A stretch of DNA of 64,000 nt, taken from Pseudomonas sp. GGS8. GTDB taxonomy: Bacteria > Pseudomonadota > Gammaproteobacteria > Pseudomonadales > Pseudomonadaceae. A program made the translations under genes and the position numbers. The DNA lies in the NCBI RefSeq assembly GCF_024168645.1, contig NZ_JALJWF010000001.1, forward strand, positions 3,971,501-4,035,500, given 5' to 3'. This document shows positions 8,305 to 18,265 of this stretch, in pieces. Each line of letters opens with the position of its first letter. Position 1 is the first letter of the stretch. The notes below the pieces were generated by a model. It ran no database searches, had not been told where the DNA came from, and worked only from the letters and a program-made list of their open reading frames with translations.

Positions 8305-9720
8305 TTAACGAATTTGTGGGCCGATGAATCGGCTCTTGGCTTCAACGTGGACGCTGGCGTCATCGGCATCCTTGAGGATGAATTTCACTTCGTTGGTGCT
8401 CGACGGCAGTTGCTCCGGTGAACTGGACAACTCGACCGGCTGGCTGAAAATTTCACCGGCGGCGACTTTGATCTCACGCTTGCCTTGCAGCTTGAGGTCC
8501 GGCAGGCCGGTGGCCTCGAGCACGTAGGTGTGGTCGCGCTGGTCCTTGTTCATGATCTTCAGGCTGTAGACGTTTTCGATCCGGCCTTCAGCGTTCTCGC
8601 GGTACAGCACGCGGTCTTTGCTGACATCGAAACCGACCAGCGAGCGCATGAAGAACGCGGTCACCAGCAACGCGATCATGGTCAGCAACACCAAGGCGTA
8701 GCCAATCAGGCGCGGACGCAGTTTATGGGTTTTTTGCCCCGACAGGTTGTGCTCGGTGGTATAGCTGATCAGGCCGCGCGGGTAATCCATCTTGTCCATG
8801 ATGCTGTCGCAGGCATCAATGCAGGCCGCGCAGCCGATGCATTCGATTTGCAGGCCGTCGCGGATGTCGATGCCGGTGGGGCAGACCTGGACGCACATGG
8901 TGCAGTCAATGCAATCGCCCAGGCCCTGGGCCTTGTAGTCGATGCCTTTCTTGCGCGGGCCACGGCTTTCGCCCCGGCGCGGGTCGTAGGAGACGATCAG
9001 CGTGTCCTTGTCGAACATCACGCTCTGGAAGCGTGCGTAGGGGCACATGTAAATGCACACCTGCTCGCGCAACCAGCCGGCGTTGCCGTAGGTGGCGAGG
9101 GTGAAGAAACCGACCCAGAAATACGACCAGCCATCGGCTTCACCGGTGAAGAAGTCGATCACCAGTTCACGAATCGGCGAGAAGTAGCCGACGAAGGTCA
9201 TGCCGGTCACGAAACCGATCAGCAGCCACATCGTGTGTTTGCTGAATTTTCTCAGGAATTTGTTGGCGCTCATCGGCGCCTTGTCGAGCTTGATGCGCTG
9301 GTTGCGGTCGCCTTCGGTGACCTTTTCGCACCACATGAAGATCCAGGTCCAGACGCTTTGCGGGCAGGTGTAGCCGCACCAGACCCGACCGGCATACACG
9401 GTAATGAAGAACAGGCCGAAGGCGCTGATGATCAGAATGCCCGAGAGCAGGATGAAGTCCTGGGGCCAGAAGGTCGCGCCAAAAATGAAGAACTTACGCT
9501 CCGGCAGGTTCCACCAGACAGCCTGGTGAGCGCCCCAGTTCAGCCACACCGTACCGAAATACAGCAAAAACAGCGCGGCACCACCTGCCATCCGCAGGTT
9601 GCGGAACAGACCGGTGAAGGCGCGGGTATAGATCTTTTCTCGAGAGGCGTAGAGGTCGACGCTGTTATTCGCGTTTTTGGCAGGTGGAGTGACGTCGTGT
9701 ACCGGAATCTGATTGCTCAT
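8305..9720 (-). CDS. ccoG: cbb3 oxidase accessory protein CcoG (RdxA/FixG), Cu(II)-reducing ferredoxin-like membrane protein
   Basis: A 471-residue polytopic protein with several N-terminal TMs (FLLYFGTVWLNWG, GILIISAFGLFFITVYAGR and others). Two 4Fe-4S motifs follow: CIDCTMCVQVCPTG and IECIGCAACIDACD. The periplasmic C-terminal domain has an immunoglobulin-like fold (FixG_C). CcoG reduces Cu(II) to Cu(I) during cbb3 biogenesis. The start at 9720 (MSNQIPVHD) is the second of two adjacent ATGs. It leads the ccoGHIS-tauE-like operon; a candidate Anr box lies about 150 bp upstream. Confidence 0.94.
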   Translation of the reverse strand: MSNQIPVHDVTPPAKNANNSVDLYASREKIYTRAFTGLFRNLRMAGGAALFLLYFGTVWLNWGAHQAVWWNLPERKFFIFGATFWPQDFILLSGILIISAFGLFFITVYAGRVWCGYTCPQSVWTWIFMWCEKVTEGDRNQRIKLDKAPMSANKFLRKFSKHTMWLLIGFVTGMTFVGYFSPIRELVIDFFTGEADGWSYFWVGFFTLATYGNAGWLREQVCIYMCPYARFQSVMFDKDTLIVSYDPRRGESRGPRKKGIDYKAQGLGDCIDCTMCVQVCPTGIDIRDGLQIECIGCAACIDACDSIMDKMDYPRGLISYTTEHNLSGQKTHKLRPRLIGYALVLLTMIALLVTAFFMRSLVGFDVSKDRVLYRENAEGRIENVYSLKIMNKDQRDHTYVLEATGLPDLKLQGKREIKVAAGEIFSQPVELSSSPEQLPSSTNEVKFILKDADDASVHVEAKSRFIGPQIR

Positions 9721-10207
9721 CATTGCATCCCACGGCAGTGGAAAAATGCCCCGGTCAGTACGTGCCGACCGTGGTCAAAAAGAGGTGTTGCAGTGGCGCA
9801 ATGATACGCCTGTAGCTCTGGCACAAGGGTGCGACCTTTGGTCACGTTGGTAGAAATCAACTGACAGTGTAATGACTTGAATCAATTGACTTGTGAAATT
9901 ATGGACGGTTTTGTGGGGGCGGCGAGCTCATTCGAGCGCTACGGTGGCATCGACCGGCAAAATCCTGGCATCGAAGGCGGTATGGCGTGGTGGCGCTTCA
10001 GTCAGGCGCGCATTACGTTTCCCTGTATGGGATCACGACGCTCCTGGCGAAAGCAACGCTGTCAGTTGTTATGAGTAAGTCGGAAATATATTAACTAAAT
10101 TGCTCGTTGTTTGATGTTTGCGGTTTTCTATTTTCTGGAATAAGTTGTTCTGGCATGCAGTTGTTAAACAGCAGTGTGCCTATCTAATATTACGGAAATG
10201 GAATTCT
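9721..10207. other. Intergenic region between ccoG and the metallophosphoesterase gene
   Basis: About 490 bp between divergent genes. The ccoG-proximal part holds the candidate Anr site. From about 10080 the sequence becomes clearly AT-rich (runs such as AATATATTAACTAAATTG), which continues into the neighbouring gene. No further convincing ORF was seen. Confidence 0.6.
9872..9885 (-). promoter_or_regulatory. Candidate Anr box upstream of ccoG
   Basis: On the minus strand TTGATTCAAGTCAT matches TTGAT-N4-(A/G)TCAW, with two differences from the perfect palindrome. Its right half (GTCAT) is the same as in the ccoN-2 site. It lies 152 bp before the ccoG ATG. Confidence 0.5.
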
Positions 10208-11212
10208 ATGAGCATTGTAGAAGGTGCGAAGTTATTCGCATGCATATGGATCTTGTCGTTGGCATCTATCGCACATTCAAGTGAGCGTACGCCGCTTCAT
10301 ATGGTCTTCGCGTCTGATCCGCAGTATCCGTGGACGGATAAAACGGACAATGATGAATATGAATCTGACAGCGAATTTGAACAGCGCGCCAAGTGGCTGG
10401 TGGAGACCCAGTTCGCGAGTATTGCGGATTTCAGGAGCAAGATGGGCGGTCAGTCGCAGGTACCGTTGATGATCAACGGTGACATGACGGCGTTTGGTCA
10501 TGGCTGGCAGCGCTCGTATATCCATTCGACGCTGCAGAAGTACTTTAATAAAGACTATCTGTACGGCTTGGGTAATCATGACTATCAGAATAATGTCGAT
10601 GATTGTTTTAGTAATAGTTGTGCGGCGGGCAGTATTGTCGAATATCAAGAGCATCATGCCGGCAAGGCAGATAACTTCGATTTGAAAATTACGGGCTTTT
10701 TGTTTGATAGGACGTATTCGGGCAGTCTTGCCTATTCCAAAAATATAGGGGAGGTTCATCTGGTCCAGCTTAATAATGAGCCGACTTACGCAACCAAAAT
10801 TTCCCATCCCCTGAATCCTACAACGTTTAACATTACCGCTGCGCTGGATTGGCTTGAAAATGATTTGCGCGTTGCCCGGGCCCAAGGTTACGCGATCATT
10901 ATCAACATGCATAAACCCAATGACTGGCAGGGTGACTGGAGTCAGGAAAGTCGTTTCAGGGATATGATCGCGAAATATGAGGTGACGGCCATATTCGCAG
11001 GTCATCTTCATGAAAGCGGCGGTTCCATGTCGTATAGGGGTAACGTGCCCGTTTTCCTCAGCGGCAGCGCTTCCCAGGAGACCTATCTGATTGCCAGTTT
11101 TTCCGCGGATCGCAAACAACTGCAGGTCGATCTGGTCGAAAACAACCAGTGGCCAAGCCGCAATTTCGTGGCGAAAGTACCGGTGAAATCAATTTTCGCC
11201 AGTCGCCCATGA
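10208..11212 (+). CDS. Secreted calcineurin-like metallophosphoesterase
   Basis: A 334-residue protein with a probable Sec signal peptide (KLFACIWILSLASIAHSSE). The ordered metallophosphoesterase motifs are present: ASDPQYPW (first Asp, variant of DxH), MINGDMT (GD), GLGNHDY (GNHD), IINMHKP (His) and FAGHLHE (GHLH). A dinuclear metal site is therefore intact, and periplasmic or extracellular phospho-ester hydrolysis is likely; the substrate is unknown. An ORF extends upstream to 10118, but the ATG at 10208 gives the signal peptide. The gene is AT-richer than its neighbours, with many AAT/GAT/TTT codons. It lies alone, opposite in direction, between ccoP-2 and ccoG, which are adjacent in P. 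aeruginosa. Horizontal acquisition is likely. Confidence 0.82.
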   Translation: MSIVEGAKLFACIWILSLASIAHSSERTPLHMVFASDPQYPWTDKTDNDEYESDSEFEQRAKWLVETQFASIADFRSKMGGQSQVPLMINGDMTAFGHGWQRSYIHSTLQKYFNKDYLYGLGNHDYQNNVDDCFSNSCAAGSIVEYQEHHAGKADNFDLKITGFLFDRTYSGSLAYSKNIGEVHLVQLNNEPTYATKISHPLNPTTFNITAALDWLENDLRVARAQGYAIIINMHKPNDWQGDWSQESRFRDMIAKYEVTAIFAGHLHESGGSMSYRGNVPVFLSGSASQETYLIASFSADRKQLQVDLVENNQWPSRNFVAKVPVKSIFASRP

Positions 11213-11249
11213 AAAAGGCCCCGCCAGATCACTGGCGGGGCCTTTTTTT
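11213..11249. terminator. Bidirectional intrinsic terminator
   Basis: An 11-bp perfect stem, GGCCCCGCCAG / CTGGCGGGGCC, with loop ATCA (11217-11242) is flanked by A-rich and T-rich tracts. It serves the phosphoesterase gene and the converging ccoNOQP-2 operon. Confidence 0.92.
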
Positions 11250-11268
11250 GTTGCATCGAGCGTTTGCC

Positions 11269-12252
11269 TTACTGGGCGTCTGCCACCGGCGCTTTCTCAC
11301 CGTGAGAGAGGCTGTAGACGTAAGCGGCCAGCAGGTGAACCTTGTCGTTGCCTTGCAGCTGTTCTTGCGCAGGCATCTGGCCCTGGCGGCCGTAACGGAT
11401 GGTCTGCTGCAGTTGAGCGAAGCTCGAACCGTAGATGAACGCGGCCGGGTGGGTCAGGTTAGGGGCGCCTATGGCTGGGGTGCCTTTACCTTCCGGACCG
11501 TGGCAAGCCACGCAGTTGGCGGCGAAAATCTTCTGGCCGGCAGCCGGGTCGGCCTTGGCACCTTCCGGCAGCTTGCGGCCATCGAGGTTGGTCACCACGT
11601 AAGCGGCAACGTCCGCAACGCCTTGTTCGCCGATCACTTCGGCCCAGGCCGGCATCACCGCGTGACGACCGCCCATGATGGTGGTCTTGATGGTTGCCGC
11701 TTCACCGCCCCAGCGCCAGTCGGCGTCGGTCAGGTTAGGGAAGCCATAAGCGCCCTTGGCGTCGGAACCGTGGCAGACCGAGCAGTTGGAGGCGAACAGG
11801 CGGCCACCCATCTTCAGGGCTTGCGGGTCCTTGGCGACTTCTTCGATTGGCATGGAGGCGAACTTGGCGAAGATCGGGCCGAACTTGGCGTCCGACCTGG
11901 CCATTTCCTTTTCCCACTCGTGAACGCCGGTCCAGCCGGTCTGGCCGTTGGCGAACGCGGTCTGCTTGTCGTTATCGAGATAGTTGTAACCCGGCAGCAG
12001 GCCTTTCCAGTTGCCCAGGCCCGGGTAAAGCACCAGGTAGCCAAGGGCGAAGATGATGGTACCCACGAACAGCATGAACCACCATTTCGGCAGTGGGTTG
12101 TCGTACTCCTCGATCCCGTCGAAGGAGTGGCCGACCGTCTCGTCGGTCTGCTCGGCGCGCTGGCCCTTGCGGGTAGACAGCAGCAGCCAGGTCAGGGCGA
12201 AGATGGTGCCGAGACTGAGGACTGTGACGTACAGACTCCAGAACGTAGTCAT
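11269..12252 (-). CDS. ccoP: cbb3 oxidase diheme cytochrome c subunit CcoP (operon 2)
   Basis: A 327-residue membrane-anchored diheme cytochrome c that feeds electrons to CcoO/CcoN. It has an N-terminal TM ([19 protein letters not shown]), the FixP_N block [17 protein letters not shown], a second TM, and two c-type heme sites CSVCH and CVACH. It is 10 residues longer than the second CcoP in the window because of an extra segment ([16 protein letters not shown]) before GWTGVHEW. The start overlaps the ccoQ stop by 4 bp (ATGA). Confidence 0.96.
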   Translation of the reverse strand: MTTFWSLYVTVLSLGTIFALTWLLLSTRKGQRAEQTDETVGHSFDGIEEYDNPLPKWWFMLFVGTIIFALGYLVLYPGLGNWKGLLPGYNYLDNDKQTAFANGQTGWTGVHEWEKEMARSDAKFGPIFAKFASMPIEEVAKDPQALKMGGRLFASNCSVCHGSDAKGAYGFPNLTDADWRWGGEAATIKTTIMGGRHAVMPAWAEVIGEQGVADVAAYVVTNLDGRKLPEGAKADPAAGQKIFAANCVACHGPEGKGTPAIGAPNLTHPAAFIYGSSFAQLQQTIRYGRQGQMPAQEQLQGNDKVHLLAAYVYSLSHGEKAPVADAQ

Positions 12253-12434
12253 TCTTTATTACTCCTAGAAGCTTGCTCGACGTGCTTGATGGCTTCGGGA
12301 TCATCCGCGAAAGGCAGCAAGGTCGCGTCTTCAAACTCCGACTTGCGCTTGGGGCTGAATACCCACAACGCCAGACCGATGAAGGCCACCATCACAACAA
12401 CGGTGCCCAGGCCACGAATCATCCCGATATCCAT
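12249..12434 (-). CDS. ccoQ: cbb3 oxidase subunit CcoQ (operon 2)
   Basis: A 61-residue single-TM subunit: [20 protein letters not shown] followed by [20 protein letters not shown], the CcoQ/FixQ signature. It stabilises the oxidase complex. It lies between ccoO (5 bp gap) and ccoP (4 bp overlap). Confidence 0.93.
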   Translation of the reverse strand: MDIGMIRGLGTVVVMVAFIGLALWVFSPKRKSEFEDATLLPFADDPEAIKHVEQASRSNKE

Positions 12435-12439
12435 CTAAA

Positions 12440-13048
12440 TCACCGTTTGCTTTTGATGATGGTGCCCAGGCCTTGCAGATAGGCCACCAGCGCGTCCATT
12501 TCGGTTTTGCCCTTCACCGCATCCTTGGCGCCGGCGATGTCTTCGTCGGTGTAAGGGACGCCGAGCGTGCGCAAGACTTCCATTTTCTTGGCGGTGTCTT
12601 TGCCGTCGAGCTTGTTTTCTACGAGGAACGGGTAGGCCGGCATTTTCGACTCGGGCACCACGTTGCGCGGGTTGTACAAGTGCGCACGATGCCAGTCATC
12701 GGAGTAACGACCGCCGACACGGGCCAGGTCCGGACCGGTACGCTTGGAGCCCCACAGGAACGGGTGGTCCCAGACGCTTTCACCGGCGACCGAGTAGTGG
12801 CCGTAGCGTTCGGTTTCAGCACGGAACGGGCGGATCATCTGCGAGTGGCAGCCGACACAACCATTGGCGATGTAGATGTCGCGGCCTTCCAGTTCAAGGG
12901 CGGTACGCGGCTTCATGCCCTCGACCGGCTTGTTGGTAACGTCCTGGAAAAACAGCGGAACGATCTGGGTCAGGCCGCCGATGCTGACGGCGATAACCAT
13001 GAAGAAGGCCAGCAGGCCAATATTCTTCTCGACTGCTTCATGCTTCAT
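12440..13048 (-). CDS. ccoO: cbb3 oxidase monoheme cytochrome c subunit CcoO (operon 2)
   Basis: A 202-residue membrane-anchored cytochrome c. An N-terminal TM ([20 protein letters not shown]) precedes the heme site [16 protein letters not shown]. The axial ligand lies within the [13 protein letters not shown] region. It is nearly identical in layout and sequence to CcoO of the neighbouring operon. Its ATG overlaps the ccoN stop by one base (TGATG), giving coupled translation. Confidence 0.96.
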   Translation of the reverse strand: MKHEAVEKNIGLLAFFMVIAVSIGGLTQIVPLFFQDVTNKPVEGMKPRTALELEGRDIYIANGCVGCHSQMIRPFRAETERYGHYSVAGESVWDHPFLWGSKRTGPDLARVGGRYSDDWHRAHLYNPRNVVPESKMPAYPFLVENKLDGKDTAKKMEVLRTLGVPYTDEDIAGAKDAVKGKTEMDALVAYLQGLGTIIKSKR

Positions 13049-14490
13049 CAGTGAGCTCCAACTACAGCAATCTTGGCGGCGGCTTCAGCTTCAGCCGGGT
13101 CCGAGGCGCGAACGGTACGGAACACGTTGTAGGCCATCAACAGCATGCCGCTGGCAAAGAACGCGCCGCCCAGGGCACGAACGATGAAACCAGGGTGGCT
13201 GGCTTGCAGCGCTTCGACGAACGAGTAGGTGAGGGTGCCGTCGTCGTTGATTGCACGCCACATCAGGCCCTGGGTGATGCCGTTGACCCACATCGAAGCG
13301 ATGTACAGCACGGTACCGATGGTCGCGAGCCAGAAGTGCGCGTTGATCAGGCCGGTGCTGTGCATCTGCGCACGGCCGAACAGTTTCGGAATCATGTGGT
13401 AGATCGCGCCGATCGAGATCATCGCTACCCAGCCCAAGGCGCCGGCGTGTACGTGGCCAATGGTCCAGTCGGTGTAGTGCGAGAGCGAGTTGACGGTCTT
13501 GATGGCCATCATCGGGCCTTCGAAGGTCGACATGCCGTAGAACGCCAGCGACACCACCAGGAAGCGCAGGATCGGGTCGGTGCGCAGCTTATGCCAGGCG
13601 CCCGACAGGGTCATCATGCCGTTGATCATGCCGCCCCAGCTCGGAGCCAGCAGGATGATCGACATCGCCATGCCCAGGGACTGAGCCCAGTCCGGCAGTG
13701 CGGTGTAGTGCAAGTGGTGCGGACCGGCCCAGATGTACAGGGTGATCAGCGCCCAGAAGTGCACGATCGACAGGCGATAGGAGTAGATCGGACGCTCGGC
13801 CTGTTTCGGCACGAAGTAGTACATCATCCCCAGGAAGCCGGTAGTCAGGAAGAAGCCTACGGCGTTGTGGCCGTACCACCACTGGATCATTGCATCAGTC
13901 GCACCGGCGTAGGCCGAGTAGGACTTGAACAGGCTGACCGGCAGCGACATGTGGTTGACGATGTGCAGCATCGCGGTCACGACAATGAAGGCACCGTAGA
14001 ACCAGTTACCGACATAGATGTGTTTGGTCTTGCGCTTGACGATGGTGCCGAAGAACACCAGACCGTAGGTGACCCAGACGATGGCCAGCAGAATAGCCAG
14101 GGGCCATTCCAGTTCCGCGTATTCCTTGGTGGTGGTGAAACCCATCGGCAAGGTCACGATCGCGCCGACGATCACCGCTTGCCAACCCCAGAAGGTGAAG
14201 GCCGCGAGGCTGTCGGAGATCAGTCGCGTTTGGCAGGTTCGCTGCACGACGTAGTAAGAAGTGGCAAACAGAGCACAACCACCGAAGGCGAAAATCACCA
14301 GGTTGGTGTGCAACGGGCGTAAGCGTCCAAAAGTCGTCCACGGCAGACCGAAGTTCAATTCCGGCCATACGAGCTGTGAGGCGATGAAGACACCAAGCCC
14401 CATGCCAAGGATCCCCCAGACCACCGTCATGATGGCGAACTGGCGGACTACCTTATAGTTATAAGCAGTCGGACTGATTGCTGTGCTCAT
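13048..14490 (-). CDS. ccoN: cbb3 oxidase catalytic subunit CcoN (operon 2, Anr-linked)
   Basis: A 480-residue heme-copper oxidase subunit I of type C with 12 predicted TMs. Visible landmarks are [19 protein letters not shown] (low-spin heme His), [13 protein letters not shown] (CuB His), [17 protein letters not shown] (the His pair) and the C-terminal heme ligand region [14 protein letters not shown]. The frame is open upstream to 14655; the ATG at 14490 ([19 protein letters not shown]) matches the paralogue's start. A near-consensus Anr box lies about 86 bp upstream. By position next to ccoG it corresponds to the P. aeruginosa cco2 operon. Confidence 0.96.
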   Translation of the reverse strand: MSTAISPTAYNYKVVRQFAIMTVVWGILGMGLGVFIASQLVWPELNFGLPWTTFGRLRPLHTNLVIFAFGGCALFATSYYVVQRTCQTRLISDSLAAFTFWGWQAVIVGAIVTLPMGFTTTKEYAELEWPLAILLAIVWVTYGLVFFGTIVKRKTKHIYVGNWFYGAFIVVTAMLHIVNHMSLPVSLFKSYSAYAGATDAMIQWWYGHNAVGFFLTTGFLGMMYYFVPKQAERPIYSYRLSIVHFWALITLYIWAGPHHLHYTALPDWAQSLGMAMSIILLAPSWGGMINGMMTLSGAWHKLRTDPILRFLVVSLAFYGMSTFEGPMMAIKTVNSLSHYTDWTIGHVHAGALGWVAMISIGAIYHMIPKLFGRAQMHSTGLINAHFWLATIGTVLYIASMWVNGITQGLMWRAINDDGTLTYSFVEALQASHPGFIVRALGGAFFASGMLLMAYNVFRTVRASDPAEAEAAAKIAVVGAH

Positions 14491-14575
14491 TCTAAGGTTC
14501 CACGGTTTGGGTGTTTTATTAGGAGTAAAAATCGGCCGCAAGTATGGAGAAAGCGGGGGGTCATTGCAACGCGCC

Positions 14576-14589
14576 ATGACCTGGGTCAA
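14576..14589 (-). promoter_or_regulatory. Anr box upstream of ccoN-2
   Basis: On the minus strand TTGACCCAGGTCAT differs from the Anr/FNR palindrome TTGAC-N4-GTCAA only at the last base. It is centred about 92 bp before the ccoN start, consistent with Anr activation of operon 2. Confidence 0.75.
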
Positions 14590-14901
14590 TGCTTTCAAAA
14601 GCTGATTCTGCGGCCTTTCCATGCGCCGCGTAAGGACAAAATTGCCCTCTGACAAAATGTCGCAGCGGATGAAAAAGGCGAGGGGTTCAGGTCAGTTGTA
14701 ACGGCGTGTGTTCAAACGCAATGATCGAGGGACAGACGGCAATTTGCGCGACAGCCGGTATCTACCAGCCTTTGCGGCCTGTCATCGAGCAGAATCGTCG
14801 AACACATCGGGTAAAATCGACCTGGAACCGACTCATGCCAGTCCGCACCGAGGTAGCTTAGACCTGAATCTGGTGAACCGAAAGGAAGGGGAATGGAAGG
14901 G

Positions 14902-14957
14902 TGCGACAATGGGTCGCAAAGAGGCAGGGAACTGCCGCATTCCGCAGAATGCGGCAG
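14902..14957 (-). terminator. Hairpins after ccoP-1 (probable terminator)
   Basis: A perfect 10-bp stem CTGCCGCATT/AATGCGGCAG with a 6-base loop (14932-14957) lies 16 bp past the ccoP-1 stop. A 6-bp stem TGCGAC/GTCGCA (14902-14918) follows on the minus strand. The T-tract is weak, so termination strength is uncertain. Confidence 0.55.
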
Positions 14958-14972
14958 CAGAGCGGTCAAAAA

Positions 14973-15926
14973 TTATTCGCTTTTCCCTTGTGCCTGCAAA
15001 CGCTCGGTGCTGACTCCGTGGGACAAGCTGTACACGTAAGCGGCCAGCAATTGCACCTTGTCGTTACCGAGCAGTTCGTTCTGCGCCGGCATATGGCCCT
15101 GGCGGCCATGGCGGATGGTTTGTTGCAGTTGCGCCAGGCTGGCGCCGTAGATGAACCCGGCCGGATGCGTCAGATTCGGCGCCCCCATGGCTTCAGTGCC
15201 CTGGCCGTTTGCCCCATGGCAGGCGACGCAGGTGGTGCTGAACAGTTGCTGTCCGGCTTGCACATCGGCGCCACTGTCGGCCGGCAACGGCAGGCCCGCC
15301 AGTTCGTGACGCACATACGCGGCGACGTTTTTCACGCCGGCTTCACCGAGGATTTCACCCCAGGCCGGCATGGCCGCCATCCGGCCACCCATGATGGTGG
15401 TCTTGATGGTCTCGGCACTGCCGCCCCAGCGCCAGTCGCTGTCAGCCAGGTTGGGGAAACCGAACGCACCCTTGGCATCCGAACCGTGGCACACCGAGCA
15501 GTTGGAGGCGAACAGGCGGCCGCCCATTTTCAGCGCTTGCGGGTCTTTCGCTACTTCTTCCACCGGCATTGCCGCGAATTTGGCGAAGATCGGCCCGAAC
15601 TTCGCGTCCGCCTTGTTCATCTCCTTTTCCCATTCGTGCACGCCGGTCCAGCCGTTTTCATAACCGGGCAAGATGCCTTTCCAGTTGCCCAGGCCCGGAT
15701 AAAGAATCAGGTAGCCAACCGAGAACACCAGGGTGCCGGCGAACAGCATGAACCACCACTGCGGCAGCGGGTTGTCATACTCCTCGATGCCGTCGAAGCT
15801 GTGGCCCATGGTCTGGTCGACGCTACCCTTGGTTTCGCCCCGGCGCGTGCCGATCAGCAGCCAGGTCAGGCCGATCAGGCTGCCGATGGTCAGTACGCAG
15901 ATCCACGCACTCCAGAAGGTGGTCAT
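14973..15926 (-). CDS. ccoP: cbb3 oxidase diheme cytochrome c subunit CcoP (operon 1)
   Basis: A 317-residue paralogue of the gene at 11269. It has an N-terminal TM, FixP_N block [17 protein letters not shown], a second TM, and heme sites CSVCH and CVACH. It lacks the extra segment found in the other copy: [13 protein letters not shown] directly joins the second TM to the first cytochrome domain. Its C-terminus ([12 protein letters not shown]) also differs. The start overlaps ccoQ-1 by 4 bp. Confidence 0.96.
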   Translation of the reverse strand: MTTFWSAWICVLTIGSLIGLTWLLIGTRRGETKGSVDQTMGHSFDGIEEYDNPLPQWWFMLFAGTLVFSVGYLILYPGLGNWKGILPGYENGWTGVHEWEKEMNKADAKFGPIFAKFAAMPVEEVAKDPQALKMGGRLFASNCSVCHGSDAKGAFGFPNLADSDWRWGGSAETIKTTIMGGRMAAMPAWGEILGEAGVKNVAAYVRHELAGLPLPADSGADVQAGQQLFSTTCVACHGANGQGTEAMGAPNLTHPAGFIYGASLAQLQQTIRHGRQGHMPAQNELLGNDKVQLLAAYVYSLSHGVSTERLQAQGKSE

Positions 15927-16123
15927 GGCCGGGTACTCCTTGTTATTGCAGATTCTTGGGTGGTTTCGGGTTGCGGCTCGTCAGCGAACGGCAGCAGGCG
16001 CGCTTCGGCGAATTGCGGATTGCGCTTGCTGTTGAACACCCACAGCGTCAGGCCGACGAAGGCCACGAACACCACGACTGTGCCGAGGCCGCGGATCAGG
16101 CCTGTGCTCATATCAATGATCAT
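15923..16123 (-). CDS. ccoQ: cbb3 oxidase subunit CcoQ (operon 1)
   Basis: A 66-residue single-TM protein: [20 protein letters not shown] then [20 protein letters not shown]. The upstream ATG (16123, MIIDMSTG) is used here; an internal ATG at 16111 (MSTGLIRG) is an alternative that aligns better with the shorter paralogue. It starts 3 bp after the ccoO-1 stop. Confidence 0.9.
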   Translation of the reverse strand: MIIDMSTGLIRGLGTVVVFVAFVGLTLWVFNSKRNPQFAEARLLPFADEPQPETTQESAITRSTRP

Positions 16124-16126
16124 GAC

Positions 16127-16735
16127 TCACCTCTTGCTCTTGATGGCTGTGCCGAGCACTTGCAGGTACGCGACCAGTGCGTCCATCTCGGTCTTGCCCT
16201 TGAGCGAAGCGACTGAGCCTGCGATGTCGTCATCGGTATAAGGCACACCGAGGGTGCGCATGGCGCGGAGCTTGGTTTCGGTGTGGCTGCTGTCGAGCAG
16301 GTTGGCCACCAGCCATGGATACGCCGGCATCTTCGACTCCGGCACCACGTTGCGCGGGTTGTACAAGTGCGCGCGATGCCAGTCTTCGGAATAGCGACCG
16401 CCGACACGGGCCAGATCCGGCCCTGTACGCTTGGAGCCCCAGAGGAACGGGTGATCCCACACGCTTTCCCCGGCCACCGAGTAATGGCCGTAGCGCTCGG
16501 TTTCTGCACGGAACGGGCGGATCATCTGCGAGTGGCAACCGACGCAGCCTTCGCGGATGTAAATATCACGACCTTCCAGCTGCAACGCGGTGTAGGGCTT
16601 CATGCCTTCCACCGGTTTGTTGGTCACGTCCTGAAAGAACAGCGGGACGATCTGGGTCAGGCCGCCGATGCTCACGGCGAACACCATCAGCAACATCAGC
16701 AGGCCGACGTTTTTCTCGATTGTTTCGTGTTTCAT
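16127..16735 (-). CDS. ccoO: cbb3 oxidase monoheme cytochrome c subunit CcoO (operon 1)
   Basis: A 202-residue protein with an N-terminal TM ([20 protein letters not shown]) and heme site [13 protein letters not shown]. It aligns without gaps to CcoO-2 at 12440. The ATG at 16735 (MKHETIEKN) corresponds to the paralogue's MKHEAVEKN; the frame is open to 16768 but that extension is not conserved. It follows ccoN-1 by 10 bp with a GAGGAGT Shine-Dalgarno. Confidence 0.96.
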   Translation of the reverse strand: MKHETIEKNVGLLMLLMVFAVSIGGLTQIVPLFFQDVTNKPVEGMKPYTALQLEGRDIYIREGCVGCHSQMIRPFRAETERYGHYSVAGESVWDHPFLWGSKRTGPDLARVGGRYSEDWHRAHLYNPRNVVPESKMPAYPWLVANLLDSSHTETKLRAMRTLGVPYTDDDIAGSVASLKGKTEMDALVAYLQVLGTAIKSKR

Positions 16736-16745
16736 CGCGGACTCC

Positions 16746-18170
16746 TCAGGCGATCTGCGCGGCAGCAACGGCTTCGGCAGGCTGCGAGGCCCGCACGGTG
16801 CGCCAAGTGTTGTAAGCCATCAGCAACATGCCGCTGAGGAAGATCACGCCGCCCGCCAGTCGCACGATGAAGCCGGGGTGGCTGGCCACCAGGGTCTCGA
16901 CGAACGAGTAGGTCAGCGTGCCGTCCTCGTTGACTGCGCGCCACATCAGGCCCTGGGCGATGCCGTTGACCCACATCGAGGCGATGTACAGCACGGTGCC
17001 GATGGTCGCGAGCCAGAAGTGCGCGTTGATCAGGCCGATGCTGTGCATCTGCTCGCGGCCGAAGACTTTCGGGATCATGTGATAGAGCGCGCCGATGGAA
17101 ATCATCGCCACCCAGCCGAGCGCGCCGGCGTGAACGTGGCCGATGGTCCAGTCGGTGTAGTGGGAGAGGGCGTTGACCGTCTTGATCGCCATCATCGGCC
17201 CTTCGAAGGTCGACATGCCGTAGAACGCCAGCGACACCACCAGGAAGCGCAGGATCGGGTCGCTGCGCAACTTATGCCACGCACCCGACAGGGTCATCAT
17301 GCCGTTGATCATCCCGCCCCAGCTCGGCGCCAACAGAATCAGCGACATCACCATGCCCAGCGACTGCGCCCAGTCCGGCAGTGCGGTGTAGTGCAGGTGG
17401 TGGGGGCCGGCCCAGATGTACAGGGTGATCAGCGCCCAGAAGTGCACGATCGACAAGCGATAGGAATACACCGGCCGTTCGGCCTGTTTCGGCACGAAGT
17501 AATACATCATCCCGAGAAAACCGGCAGTGAGGAAAAAGCCTACGGCGTTGTGGCCGTACCACCACTGCACCATGGCATCGGTCGCACCGGCGTACAGCGA
17601 GTAGGACTTGGTGAAACTCACCGGCAATTCCAGGTTGTTGACGATGTGCAGAATCGCCACGGTGATGATGAATCCACCGAAGAACCAGTTACCGACATAA
17701 ATGTGTTTGGTCTTGCGCTGCATGATCGTGCCGAAGAACACGATGGCGTAGGCCACCCAGACGATGGTGATCAGGATGTCGATCGGCCATTCCAGCTCGG
17801 CGTATTCCTTGGAACTGGTGTAACCCAGCGGCAGGCTGATCGCCGCCAGCAGGATTACCAGTTGCCAGCCCCAGAAGCAGAACGCGGCGATTTTCGGCGC
17901 GAACAGCCGTGTCTGGCAGGTGCGTTGCACCGAGTAGAACGAACTGGCGAACAGGGCGCAGCCACCGAAGGCGAAGATCACCGCGTTGGTGTGCAGGGGG
18001 CGCAACCGGCCGAAACTGGTCCATGGCAGATTGAAGTTGAGTTCGGGCCAGACCAACTGGGCGGCGAGAAAAACCCCGAGCCCCATGCCGACGATGCCCC
18101 ACACCACCGTCATAATGGCGAATTGGCGGACCACCTTGTAGTTGTAGGCGGTACTGATAGAAGTGTTCAT
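16746..18170 (-). CDS. ccoN: cbb3 oxidase catalytic subunit CcoN (operon 1)
   Basis: A 474-residue type C heme-copper oxidase subunit I. It shares [30 protein letters not shown] and [14 protein letters not shown] with CcoN-2. The start ATG at 18170 ([18 protein letters not shown]) is chosen over the 18212 extension by paralogue alignment. No Anr box was found in the 95 bp to the divergent hydrolase gene, consistent with the constitutive cco1 operon of pseudomonads. The two operons share long stretches of near-identical DNA, suggesting an old duplication kept similar by selection or gene conversion. Confidence 0.96.
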   Translation of the reverse strand: MNTSISTAYNYKVVRQFAIMTVVWGIVGMGLGVFLAAQLVWPELNFNLPWTSFGRLRPLHTNAVIFAFGGCALFASSFYSVQRTCQTRLFAPKIAAFCFWGWQLVILLAAISLPLGYTSSKEYAELEWPIDILITIVWVAYAIVFFGTIMQRKTKHIYVGNWFFGGFIITVAILHIVNNLELPVSFTKSYSLYAGATDAMVQWWYGHNAVGFFLTAGFLGMMYYFVPKQAERPVYSYRLSIVHFWALITLYIWAGPHHLHYTALPDWAQSLGMVMSLILLAPSWGGMINGMMTLSGAWHKLRSDPILRFLVVSLAFYGMSTFEGPMMAIKTVNALSHYTDWTIGHVHAGALGWVAMISIGALYHMIPKVFGREQMHSIGLINAHFWLATIGTVLYIASMWVNGIAQGLMWRAVNEDGTLTYSFVETLVASHPGFIVRLAGGVIFLSGMLLMAYNTWRTVRASQPAEAVAAAQIA

Positions 18171-18265
18171 GGTTCCCCATCCACGGTTCAGCCGAAGTGA
18201 GAACGTTTGCACAAGGCAACGCTCCCTTCGCCTGGAGTTATAAGCAGACTAAAAGCGAGGCAAGC

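Larger units (their letters stand above)
14491..14972. other. Intergenic region between ccoN-2 and ccoP-1
   Basis: About 480 bp. It holds the ccoN-2 promoter region with the Anr box, and hairpins following ccoP-1. Between roughly 14640 and 14880 nothing else recognisable was seen. Confidence 0.6.

Noticed and set aside
8485..9804. A 439-codon plus-strand frame opposite ccoG
   Set aside because: Antisense shadow. ccoG has two intact 4Fe-4S motifs and conserved neighbours; the opposing frame lacks any domain.
9893..10078. Short plus-strand ORFs in the ccoG-phosphatase gap
   Set aside because: No homology, no ribosome site and overlapping alternative frames; more likely leader or junction sequence.
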